Below, piece after piece: positions 45,177 to 57,100 of a stretch of 64,000 bases of DNA. Each line of letters opens with the position of its first letter. Position 1 is the stretch's first letter. Origin of the DNA: Bilabrum cf. latius (lineage: Eukaryota; Bigyra: Bicosoecida; Bigyra; Bicosoecida); NCBI GenBank assembly GCA_965178125.1, contig OZ237742.1, positions 620,001-684,000 of the forward strand, read 5' to 3'. The notes below the pieces were generated by a model, which saw only the letters and a list, made by a program, of their open reading frames with translations, was not told the origin of the DNA and ran no database searches. Both the position numbers and the translations under genes were made by a program.

Positions 45177-48016
45177 TCTTTATCGAATCCTCGCAATGGC
45201 ACATATCACAACACCGTGAATCTATTGCTCTCTCCTCTCAGCTACAAGGAGACACGACAGCTTTCAAACGCGATTTTACGGATGATATTAGGGTATGCGA
45301 TGAGCTGGAGCTCATCCTGGCGAACTTTGAGAAAGAAATGAAGGCGTTCGGCATCGCCCCAGACGTAAGTTGCCATAGAATGTTGAGCACTTGCCTGTGA
45401 GAAGCCGTCAACCCCGCAATGCTGCTCTAGTCATGTCCCAATCCATGCCTACTGCAGCACCTCACGGTGGAAGATTTTTATGATTGGAGAGCGAACGAGG
45501 ACAACGCAAACGCATCGAACTCCAAAGCAGTTCACAGACCTATTCTAGAGTTTTGGCAAGGACGGCTTCAGAGGGAGCACAACGAGTATCAGCACATCAC
45601 GAAAGCACGAGATGAGAACATTCGAGCACGGGCCCACGCCGTCGAGGAAGAAGAAGTCGTGGAACGTCTCGCAGAGCTGTTTGAGGTAGAAACCAACCCG
45701 GGCGGTATTATGGACACAGGAAACGTTGCCGTGACAGATGACGGCAGCATGGCGCTCATGGGCGGGTCTGCCGGCGGATTTGGAGCCGGTGACAGCAAGC
45801 GGGCCGCGCAGCAGCAGCCGCAGCAGCAAGTTGGCTTCCAACACGTTGCAGGCACCATTCCTCGTTCCCAGGTCCGCAAGTTCGAGCGCAGGGTGGTGAT
45901 TGCCAGCCGTCGACAAGCCTACGTGCGGTTCTCTGAGCCTCAATACGAGCTCTACAACCGGCGCGGGGAGGCCGAGGACCGCGTGGTGTTCGCCGTGTTT
46001 TTTCATGCCACTGCGGTGGCGAAGAGGGTGAGGAGGGTGTGCTCGGCCTATGGGTCCAGCCTGTACACGGTGCCTGAGCTGGGCGACCCCATGCGGGCGC
46101 ACGCCGCGGTGTCTGCAAGGCAGAAGGATGTTCGAAGGCACATCGAGGAGCAGTCGGACCTGCTGAGGAGACAGGAGGCCCAGATTAAGACCATGCTCGT
46201 GCGAGCAGCGAGGGACCTCGTCCATCTGAAGCGCGGTGTCCGCAGGGAGAAGGCCATCGCCATCGCTCTCAACCGGCTGGAGCCCGCCTCCGACACGATG
46301 CTGAAGGGGGAGGCCTGGGTGCTGCCCGACAAGCGGGGTGCTGTCGAGGACGCGGTGAGAAGCGCGCACATGGTGCAGTCGACGGGGAATCCGCTGCCCT
46401 ACTTCATCAACACGGTGCCCAAGCAGCACTGGGGCATGCCCCCCACCCACTTCCGCACCAACAAGTTTACCAAGATTTTCCAGGACGTGGTGGACACGTA
46501 CGGAGTGGCCATGTACAAGGAGGTCAACCCCGCTCTATTCACCACGATCAGCTTCCCGTTTCTGTTCGGAGTTATGTATGGTGACGTGGGCCACGCGTCG
46601 ATCATCTTTATTATCGCGGCGCTGGCCATCATCTTCGAGGAGCAGCTGATCCGCGCCAAGCTCAGCGACATGTACCAGATGGCGTTCCAGGGCCGGTACA
46701 TGATCCTGCTCATGGCATTCTTTGGAATGTACTGCGGCATCGTGTACAATGACCTGTTTGGCTTGAACTTCCAGCTGTTTGAATCCAGGTGGTTCCACCC
46801 AGAGGTGGAAGGTCCCAACGGCACCATGGTGGAGCAGCGGGAGGCGGTACGCAGGGAAGTGGACGGCACCAACGTGTATCCCTTCGGGGTGGATCCGGAG
46901 TGGAAGCGCTCGCAGAACGAGCTCTTGTTTCTCAATTCCATGAAGATGAAGATGAGCGTCATCATCGGGATCGTGCACATGTTCTTCGGGCTCACACTGC
47001 GGGCGGCCAACTCGATTTACTTTGGCAATATGGCTGAGCTGGGCCTCGAGGTGGTCCCCATGTTCGTGCTGTTCATCACTTTCTTGGGATACATCGCCTT
47101 CTTGATCCTGTACAAGTGGAGCGTGGATTGGTACGCCCCCGATTCTCCCGGTGGTCCCCCGAACCTCATCGATCTGCTGATCGGTATCCTTCTGAAGCCT
47201 GGCCAGGTAGATGAGCCGATGTTCGAGGGTCAGGCAGCCGTTCACTCGCTCATCCTCGCGATCGTGTTCATCTGCATCCCGCTCATCTTGCTGGGCAAGC
47301 CGATGGCGCTCTGGAGGTGGCACTCCCAGCAGCGGGTGCGCGCGCCCTTGGGAGCTTCGTACGGTGCTTCTGCCCCGCGGCACGGTGGAGGGGAGGGAGC
47401 GCTTGGGGTTGAGGCCGGAGACGCCGACTCGCTCTTCGATGACGACGAGACGGAAGACCAGAGGGCTTCCTCGCTGTTTGCGCCCGCGTCTGGCGCGGCG
47501 AACGGGGGCGACACTGGCGGCCTTTTGCCAGCATCTGCCGCCGACGAGGAGGACATTTTGGGAGGAGACGATGAAACAGCCGCTTTGACTGGTGGGGGCG
47601 GTGGTGGAGGCCATGGCCACGGCCACGACGGGCCTTTTGACTTTGGTGACGAGCTTATGCACCAGGCCATCGAGACGATCGAGTTCACGCTCAACCTCAT
47701 GAGCCACACTGCGTCATACCTTCGACTATGGGCGCTATCACTGGCGCACACGCAGCTCGCAGCGGTGTTCTGGGAAAAGGCCCTGCGAGGCACCATCGAG
47801 ATGGGCAGTCCGTTCGCAGTCTTCATTGGGTTTGGTGTTTTTGCCGGCGTCACGTTTATGGTGCTCTGCATGATGGACGTGCTGGAGTGCTACCTGCACA
47901 CTCTGCGGCTGCACTGGGTGGAGTTCCAGACAAAGTTCTACAAGTCGGACGGGTACAAGTTCCAGCCGTTCGCTTTCAGCCGCATCGTGGACGAGCCGAT
48001 CGACGCCAGCATGTGA
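45030..48016 (+). CDS. V-type H+-ATPase subunit a (V0 sector), three exons
   Basis: Exons 45030-45143, 45242-45364 and 45458-48016, 931 aa, ATG to TGA. The N-terminus reads MSWFRSSDMEYISVV, then RLGDLGVMQFRD-LQGDTTAFKRDFTDDIRVCDELE, as in FRS..M...Q, LG.LG..QFRDLN, AFQR.FV.EIRRC of the family. The second half is membrane-embedded, with AMYKEVNPALFTTISFPFLFGVMYGD and HTASYLRLWALSLAHTQLA, which includes the Arg essential for proton transport (about residue 831). Subunit a forms the proton half-channels that couple with the c-ring to acidify vacuoles or other organelles. An acidic Gly/Ala-rich loop with a His/Gly tract (about 47330-47640) separates membrane spans. One TAG, codon 19 at 45084, sits where plant, human and yeast subunits have Glu. 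Exon 3 is strongly GC3-biased. Confidence 0.95.
45084..45086 (+). other. In-frame TAG in V-ATPase subunit a
   Basis: Reads VVINR[TAG]RARECMERLGDLG. Aligning on LG(D/E)LG, nine residues upstream is Glu in the plant, human and yeast proteins I recall (PxES, QSEAA, PQEIS). Gln is the closest assignable residue for a UAG codon; Glu itself is the alternative. Confidence 0.75.
45144..45241 (+). other. Intron 1 of V-ATPase subunit a (98 nt)
   Basis: Donor GTAAGG after MQFRD, acceptor CTCCTCTCAG before LQGDTTAF; phase 0. Splicing restores the family motif QFRDLN..TAF.R. Confidence 0.92.
45365..45457 (+). other. Intron 2 of V-ATPase subunit a (93 nt)
   Basis: Donor GTAAGT after FGIAPD, acceptor CTACTGCAG before HLTVEDFYDW; phase 0. 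The sequence between contains stops in the coding frame. Confidence 0.88.
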
Positions 48017-48107
48017 TTGGGTGGTTATCCGTTTCGGAATCCGTTTGCTGTGAATTATGTTTTTTTGATTTGACCTTTGAATATCCGGATGATCTGATTA
48101 TCATCAA

Positions 48108-51100
48108 TCACTGAATTTGTCCAGCAAGGTCATTGTCAGCGCCGGCCTACGCCTTGTCCTGCCCGTTCGTGCCGCCCTCCTCACCTTCCTCGACATCGGC
48201 GTCAGCGCGGACATCTAGTATGTCGAGGGTCGCGCCTCGAGCGTCATCCGCTAGGCCACCACTCATGAATGCCGAGGTTTCTGTCTTTAAGGCTGCCCGC
48301 AAAAGCAGCGCCTCTCGCTCAGCAGAGCGGGCATCGGCGTGGTGATCAGGCTGCACTGAGACCCGAGGCCCGCTGCGGTGCCTCCTGCGGTTTCGATGCG
48401 ATGCATGCGATGCAGCGACTTCGTCATCTTCATCGCTGCTGCTACCATCGCCGCCCTGGAGAATGTCCCGCTTCGTGCCGCTGGCTCCCCCAGACTTGCC
48501 GCCCTTGCCCTTTTGACGCTGTTGATCCTCAGCTGACGCCCCAACGATCCCGAGCGCCTCCAATGGATCCACCTCCTGCCCACCAGGAGCAGTATCACGT
48601 TCGTCATCATGGGCCTCTGCCCCACCGCGATTACCGCTGCTAGAGCCTCCATTGGTGCCATAGCTCGATTCGTCGCCTCCAGACCCGAGGAGCGCAGCTC
48701 GCAGCACGTCCAGAGTGATTCGTCTCGCCCCCTTGCTCTCCTCCTGCCCCTGCCCGCCCACCCCACCGCTACCATGCGTGGTCGAAGGCTACAGACCAAG
48801 CGACTGGACTGCGTCGCGGATCGCCATTCTAGCAGCTTGTGCCTAGCGCCTTGTCGGCAGCCGCGCGCCTGACTTTCCCCGGTGTCCAGACTGCCGACTG
48901 CTGCGGTCGAACTTCCCGAGACCCAACAGCCCAGCAGTCTCCGCGATCGTTGCATCTACTACAGTAGCTGCTAGCTTGGCTCTCCCAGACACCGACTCTG
49001 TCTAAAGGCTGTGAAGAGTGTGCTAGATCTGCTTCATCTGTTTCCTCAGCTTTCTCGCCTGCCGCCTGGCACGCAAATTTTCTTGGTTCTCGTTTCCATC
49101 ACCCTCGCTGTCTGATGACGTTGCTGCCGCAGGCTTCTTTTGTGCTGTTTCATGACCCCTCTCCTCATCTGAAGCACCGCTGTCACTGCGAGCATCGCTG
49201 CTCCACGCACTGTCATCGTGTTCCTCGGGGTCAACGCTAGGAGGCAGCGACTGCATACCCAGCATGGCACGACCTGCCGACCGCAGGAGTCGCTGCGCTG
49301 CAGTGCGCTGCAACAGAGAGACTCCCCGCTTTCCATTCATCAGGCCCGACCATCTCTTCAAAGATCGGCTGCCGGAGGCCCGGGCGTTTATATGGTGCGC
49401 TGTACCCGAGGAGCCGCCACCGCCTTGAAGCACCATGGCCGGACCTGCTGCCGCAACTTGAATCGCAGCAATATTGTCGCTGTCTTCCGACCCATACCCT
49501 CCGTCATCTGCGGCATCGTTGAAGACTCCATCGAGAGCTTGGCCAGGGTTACCGGATGTGCCTTCTGATTCAGCACTCTTTGCGGATCTGCAACACTACT
49601 CCCAGCAGCAGCAGCAGCAAAGCCAGGACAGCACTTTCAAGCAACCTCTCCACGCGCCAGCGCAGCACCGCATGCATGCTCCAGTGGAGGCCTGGCAGCA
49701 AGCGCAGCAGCAGTTACCGCACAGGAGCGCAGCAGACAGAGCAACCACACCGTTGAACACTCCCAGAAGTAGAACGTTCAGCGCAAAGAGCGGTCGTAAG
49801 CACCAATGCGCCTCACGACTGATCCGCTGTGCCGCTTTAAGTGATTCTCGCGACCCAAACGAAGGGCCAAACCTGTTGCCTGTCAGAAGAAGGGCATCCT
49901 GGGCATGAGATACGGCCACCGATGGATACGGGGCCTCTCCTTGTGCCCTCCCCGTCCAGGGTGCCACAGCGACAAGGATGGGTGGGGCGGCCAAGTCGCG
50001 CCGCTCAAGACCAAGGGCATCCTGCATGTCTTGCACTGAGGTGAAGACCTGGGCGTTCTGCACCGCAGAAGCACCGTTGGAGACATCGGTCCCCCGACGA
50101 AGCTCGAAGGCGCGACGCGCCCGCAGCGACTGAGGAATGTACTCAACACCATCTCTCTCCACCCTGCTGCTGATTGTGGAGGGGAGCAGGTTGCTCATGT
50201 TGATCTCCGGATGGCCAGACTTTTGCTGCTTTTGCCCATCGCTTTGCTCCTCTCTTTGCTCGCCCAAGGCGAAGCCCATCTCGTCGTCCAGGTCGCGAGC
50301 GAAGCTGCTCAATTCAGTCTAGGCTACGCCATCCTCGTTAACCCTCGCTGCACCCCCAAGCACCATGCGGGCACCCATTGATGCCAGTCTTGACAACTGT
50401 GTCTGCGCCTCGCGGTGAAGCGACTCGCGATTTGACTGCGGGTCAAGACTGGTCAGGCTCGGGGAGACCCCTTCTACCTACGACGCCCCTGACATGTTCC
50501 GCGCAGCCAAGGCACGTTCACGCACCAATTGGATCCGAAGCAGCGTGCTGGCCGTAACTTCCTCCGCATGGTCCTGGGCAGCTTCCTGGCTGTCAAGCAT
50601 GGCCTCGTCGGCTTCTGATCTCTCCATCATGGACGTGATGAGGCTGTTCCACTGCCGGCCGGAGTCCCGTCGCACAGAGGGGAAAATGCTCGAAATCAAC
50701 GCGATGTAAAGGTTCAATGAGGACACTGCAGTCACCACCACGAATGCCACGAGCATCATGGTGGCCAAGAACCGGTCAGTCGCCTTGAGGTCATCGATGC
50801 CTCCGAGCCCGAGCTGAAATAGACTCAGCATGGCCTTCCCGACCGTGTCGTAGTCCTCGTTCTAGCTGCCGATAGCAATATGCAAGCTGAGCCCAAATAG
50901 GACATGGAATGCTGCCAACAGCAGCAAGTACAGCACAACAGTACCATGCGACAAGGTACTGAATACGCTTACCAGCATTGGCCCTGCGCCAGGGAGCACC
51001 ATCAGAAACTGCACCACGCGTGCCGCTGCCAGCAGCGTAGTAATAGCAATCAGGTCAAACAGTCTGTATATCTGACTACCAACACCGTGCACATCGACGA

Positions 51101-54100
51101 ACAGTAGCGCAGGCGAGTCTGGCACGCTTGGATGAACCCTTGGCTACGAGGCAGTCCCTGCGAACAAGAAGCCAGCATCAGCAGCAGACACCGGCTCGAA
51201 GCCAGTGGATGATTCCGCAGACTCGCCGCCGAACCATAGCGAATGGGAGCTAGTTTCCCACAGCGACGGTGCTAAGGCCCCTCTACTCTTGGGGTCCACA
51301 ACAGCAGCTGCAGAGACGTCTGACGAGGGAATTCCACGGAGTCCGTGTCTCCGGATGGGCTCCAGCACATCTCGACCCTCCACTCGCCATCGCAAGATGA
51401 ACTCCTCCACCAGCAACCAAACCATGACTCCAAGCAGTATAAAATCGTATATCAGCCAGCCCTGAGCCGCTGACCACTGGCACCAACGACCACGCTTTTT
51501 GGATCTACCACTCGCAGACGGTGCCCCGGGCGTAGCCGCTGGACTCACCGTAGGGCTTGATCCTTCAATACGGTCGTACTAGCCTTCAGTGCCGCAGCAG
51601 CCACAGCAGTTGCACCAGTACTGCCAACAGCTGCAAGCCTGACACAAGCACCAGCCGCTGCTGGCTACGGGCTCAGCGAAGTCCGACTCTGTAGTTATCG
51701 CGGACTCTGTGTCGCTGTAGTAGTCCTCGTCCAACTCGCCAGCTGTCGCTTGCTCCTTTGCCGCAGCTGCCGCCTTCGCATCTAGAGCGCTCGCCTGCTG
51801 GTCCTAGTCGTCAGCAGCACCTCGCACAGCGATCGTCTCTGCCAGGGTTGAGCTTGCCCCTGACTGGATAGAACCTTGCCGTAGCATCCTGGATGTCGTG
51901 GCAGCCAGCTGGGCCAGGAACACGATCGCCATGACTAGTTCAAAGGGCAGCGAAGGCAGAAACCTTCCGCTAAATAGAAAGAATGGAAGCGCCGAAACGT
52001 GAACCGATGCTGACCCCAGTGACGAAAGAGTGCCACCGATAGTTCTGTTTGCGCCGACTTCGCCTGTGCCAGCCTCTGATGTTGCGTCAACTGCCCCATC
52101 CTCTGCAGCCACCTGCAGCCTAGTCTCAACGAGGGCCGCGGAGAGGATGCCTGATTGGTCATCGTACAAGGTGAAGGCGATATCGACCTTGAACGTAAAA
52201 CTGTCCACCAGAGGCACCAGAGAAGGGTGGTCGGCCACCTCCTCGTCTTCCAGCACAGACCGAATGCTCGGTAGGATGAGGCCGCCAGGCCGGGTGCACA
52301 GGGACACTCCGTTCATGTCGACCTCGGTAGAGTTGCACAGCAGCGCAGACTCTGCGGGCGACGGCGGCAGCCAAAACCTGTACGCCATGTCCGACATTGC
52401 GCCCGCCGCGCCGGCTAGCACTCGGTCCTGCCTGAGGATACGGTAGTCTTGGAGCGCGTCAGCATCGCTAAGCCTCCTGCTCTGGCCCGTATAGAACCAC
52501 CCTTCCGCGCTGATCTAGGACGATGCCGGCTTTCCTGGAACTCCAGAGGAGGCCACATCTCTGCCGCCTGACCTGCCAGCATGCAAGCCGCAGGCACCCA
52601 GCCCCTGCTTGGTACGCTGCGATGATCGGCATGCGATTCTGCTCTCCAGTGTCTCGCCAAGATCGTCCTCGCTGGACGCACGGATAGACATGGTTGGGAC
52701 TGCCCTGTACCGCGTGAATCGCAGTGGTCCAACCAGCTTAAACTGACCGAACCTGTTGACGAAGGGCGGTGGCAGGCTGCTGTCAACCACCGCCACGCCG
52801 TCTTCAGCAGACTGTTCGGACGATCCTGCATCGGCACTGTCATATCTGGGTGCAAAAATGGGTCCCCACCCATCTCCTGACAGCAGCCCCGTAGTTCCAA
52901 CCGATGGATCAAGGTCGCGCTGCAGAGATATTAGGGAACCATACGCTGCCTGGTCTCCAGCCGCAGTCTAGTTTCCGTTCAGTCGTAGGGCGGTCGCAGG
53001 AATAGGAAGCAGGGTACCAAGGACCCACTGTTTCCACTGCGCACTTGAATTGACGTTTGCTGCCGATGTTGCGAGCACTCTTTCGATCGTCTCGGCTGTG
53101 TCGACCAGACCTCTGGTGGGGAAGTCCCACGCAAATGGCGACACGAGAGACACGACGAACAGAAGAATAGCAAAGAGGAACACGCGCTGCAATGCCTACA
53201 GCAGTGCAAAGTTCTACCGCTCGTCTAGGGTTTGCTTCGCGGATGAAAGCAGTCGCGTCATCGCTTGTGCCTGCTTCTCCCTTCTCGACATCCTCGCCAG
53301 ATCTGCATTTGTTTGCTGGAGCAGCTGCTCTGCCTGCCGTTGGCGTCGCGCAGACCTGACAAACCCTGCGACAACGTCGGCCGTGTCTGTGCCCAGCGAC
53401 CCCTGCCCCAGTGCTTCTGCTTTGACGGTGGTACCCATCGATGGAGTGCTCCTTCTGTTTACCACCATTCGGACGACAGTTGGAGCCACGATTGAGCTGC
53501 CGCTATCGCAGCTGCCATCCTAAATCGCAATGAGCTCATTGATGGGCATCAGGTTTTTCTTCTTTGGTCTATCAGAATCACCATTATCCAGTGTATCTGC
53601 TGACAGCATTGCATCGGATGAGGACAGCCCTGCTTCCAGAGACAGAAGAGCCTCGTTTACCTTGGTCACTGCGCTGCGGGCGCGAGGAGAAGAAGCCACC
53701 CTTTCAGCGCCTGCAAGGCCAAATTCCTTCGCGTGAAACTCCTGAAAGCGCTTCAAGAATTCCTGAGCGATCTGATTCTCTTCATTCACCAGGTGAGCAG
53801 ACGCACCCAGTCCAGCAGTAGGTCCAGAGGAACTTGCGGTGAACTCAGGCCGAATTCCCACTCCTACACCAGCAGTCAGGCGGCGCTTGGATTCGCTCGC
53901 CTGCAGCGGACCCCGTTCACTGATGGATTCCGCAACAGTCCCAGTTCCTGGCCGAGGAGACCTGGAACCACCCGCTGCCCCGACGGTGGCAGCGTGCGCT
54001 GCGGCTGCGAGGGTGTCATGCGTTTGCCCTGACGACGTCGCAGACCCAGGCACGGTGAGCACCTGCCCACCCCCGCTGCCGCCGAATGGTCTCGGCGACA

Positions 54101-57100
54101 TGCGTATGCCTGATGGAGTGGGTGAATTAGAGCCAACTGATGAATCGTGGCCGAAGCGAGCGCTAAGCAGTGCAACTGCGTAGCGTGCCGCAACTGTCTT
54201 CCTAGCAATATCCAGCAAACCAGTCTCCGCACTTTCTACTGCCTGCGAAGAAGATTCAAGCTCTGAGAGCGCAGCCGCTCTCTGTTGCCGCAGCACATGA
54301 AGGTTTGCCCTCGCGGTCATGTGCGCGCGCAGAGCGCGCTGGTACGGCGAGAAACCCGACCCGTCAGCACGAGTGGGATCGGCTCCAAGAGAAAGGAGAA
54401 CAGAGGCTGCCGATCCCTACCGAGTTCGTACCGCCAAGCCCAGGGGTGAGAGTCGTCCGCCGCTCCACGGAGCCATCGACGAGGACCGCGAGCCGTGCGC
54501 ACTAAATAGTGGACTACCCTGGCGTTGAAGCTGTTGTTGCGCTTGCTTTGCCACCTATGCAAGAACAGCACCAGCACCATCGGCCGCATAAGCCCCAAAC
54601 ATTCGATACTGGGGACCCACAGGAAGCAACGGCCTGCACCAGAGAGCCTCTGGGGGCGCCTGGTCGCCACACATGACTTCTGGTGATCCATGTCTCCGCA
54701 GCCATGTCCGAAGCACCGCGCTGGCTCCAGGTACGTAGAACTCTTCAGGAGCTGTCATTTGCTGAGATTCGTTCAGCCTACCGCTGTAGCTCGAAATTTC
54801 ATCATGCGAGGCTCCTTGCGAGGATACCACGCTGCTCTTGCCTGCTGCAACCAATACGTGCAGGAGGGCAGACGCAGCATCACCGTCTAGCATTCCCATC
54901 TTCAGCATCAATCGTGCAAGCAGTGTTTCTTGGACAGTTGCGGAGGAACCAGGCAGTGAAGCCTGCCTTCGATATCGCGGACTTTCGTGAACCGATGTTG
55001 GTTCGTCTGCAGTTCCAGCCGCGAATCCAACTCGCCGAGAAGACGGTGCAGTCTTGCTTGAGCCACAGCATCCATCCCGAGCGCATCGCGACCCACAGTA
55101 CCCGCAGCAGCACGAATAGTTGTGATCAAAGCTCCTGCTCATGGGCCACCACACCATGCAGCAGCCGCAGAAGCAGCACGCCCACACAAGCCACAGCAGA
55201 AGATCACCCAGCCATGAACAGCAGGACCTACGCGGCGAGGTGCTTGAAGCAGCTCTCGGACTATCAGCACTATTTCCACTCAGAAGACCAAGCTTTGCAG
55301 CGCTCTACCACTTCTTTGCAGTTTCAAGTCGAGCTTGACGTTGCACGCCAGGGTCCACTTTGTTTTCGTCGGGTGTCTCGCCTCCTGACGAGCCGTTAGT
55401 GCCGTTCACCTCTTTCTAGGGCCGTTTGAGCACTTGCAAGCGAGCCTCATGGACGCTTGAATGCGAGTTATTCGTCTCGCTGGGGTCTGCAGCCACGTGA
55501 AGGTGGCGCTTAGATACCTGCCTTCCGATCTCCCTTGAAGATGGTGTGCGGCCAGACCTAGACGATATCAAGTTCTCAACGCGAGGAGATGCCGATGTCG
55601 AAGCAGACGACTTGACGCCGGGCTGCAACGCATCGTCGACGTGAATCCAGGGCAGACTTGCGCCTGGTGGGACTGCGGCGAGCGCTCGTTGGAGAGGAGT
55701 AGCTCCTCTATCCTCACCCTTCCGCATTGCGACACCCACACCTTCAACTACGCTAGCAGGAACAGATGGAAGTTCGTCTACAGCATGCACACCATCGGCA
55801 GTCCCACTATTGGAGTCAACGGCAGCATCTACGGCTCTGGTTCTTCCGTCTTTGCCAGTTGTTCCCCACAGTGCGTGTTCTCGTCTCTGCCGATTTCGAG
55901 AATTGAGGACAGCGGCAGCAAGTGACGTACCTGCATCACCATGGACACCTGCATGACGATCAAATGCGACGCTAGCCTACCCAGAGGACGCCGATTCAAG
56001 CTCGTAGCCCCCCTTTCTCGAGGCTGCTGCGCCAATTAATGCCACCATGGAAGCGTTCCCCGAGAGGACCGCTGCATGCAGAGCATTGAAGCCCATTCGA
56101 TCTGCTTGTCGAACCGATGCTCCAGATGCCAGCAATGCGGTGCACAACCTCGCATGACCTCTCACAACCGCCGCGACCAGAGCAGTGATACCCTAAGAAT
56201 CTGCTTTCTGAACTTCAGCGCCAGCATTCAACAGCAGGCGAGCAACCCCCACATTGCCGGCACGGGCTGCCAGCATGAGCGGGGTCTAGCCCAGAAAGTT
56301 GATGCAGTCTACAGCAGGCTCTGGCTACATTTTCGGCCTCCGGTTGCGCATTGCCAAGATAACGCTGGCTAGGCCAACATCGCCGACCAGAGCGCTTCGC
56401 AGCAGCAACTAGCTCCACAGCTGGCGTTTCACTGCGAGGAGAACAGCCTACTCAGTACGTGAGGCCTCAGCTGCAAAATTCGACAGCTTTTCTGTCGCTT
56501 TTCGAATCTATTCGAGGACATCGATTCCTTTGGATTCCGTTGGAGCCACAGAATCAGCGTGTGCTGTGCCTGCGACCTGCCCGCTGATCTTTGCGTCGAT
56601 GGCATCGCCAGGAGAACTAGCAGGCTTGCTTTCACCTTTTCCAAGGTCTCCATGCAGCTCTGGACTTGATCGTGTGACTCCAATGGCCTCGCCGTCCATG
56701 AGCTCCTCCTGCTCCTCGTCGACTTCCAGCTGCCTGATCTCGTTGTGCTCGGCCTCCTCCAACTCTTGTGCGAGCTGAGTCTGCGGCACAATCCTGTAGC
56801 CCATGGCTACGACAGCTTTAACGAGCTCTTCAGCCTAGCTTCGGTTACCACGCTAGTCCTCTGGAGGCAACAGCTCGAACGGGCGCAGCAGGGCAGACGT
56901 CTGAACCTCTACCCTCGTCGTAGCGTGCCGCTCCTGCCTTGCGCCGCGCTTGCCCGCCTGACTCTTGATGATCTTCACAATGGGGCGACCGTCACCATGC
57001 ACCACACCCTTCTTCATTTGCTCTAGAGACCAAGTCTCGTGGTAATTTCTTGCGAGCAATTCGCACAGGCTTCTCTGCACAGAGTCCAGGCGCACTGTGC

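Noticed and set aside
45545-47871. Long frames on the minus strand opposite V-ATPase exon 3
   Set aside because: They mirror the strong GC3 bias of the real gene and have low-complexity His/Arg-rich translations with no family signal.
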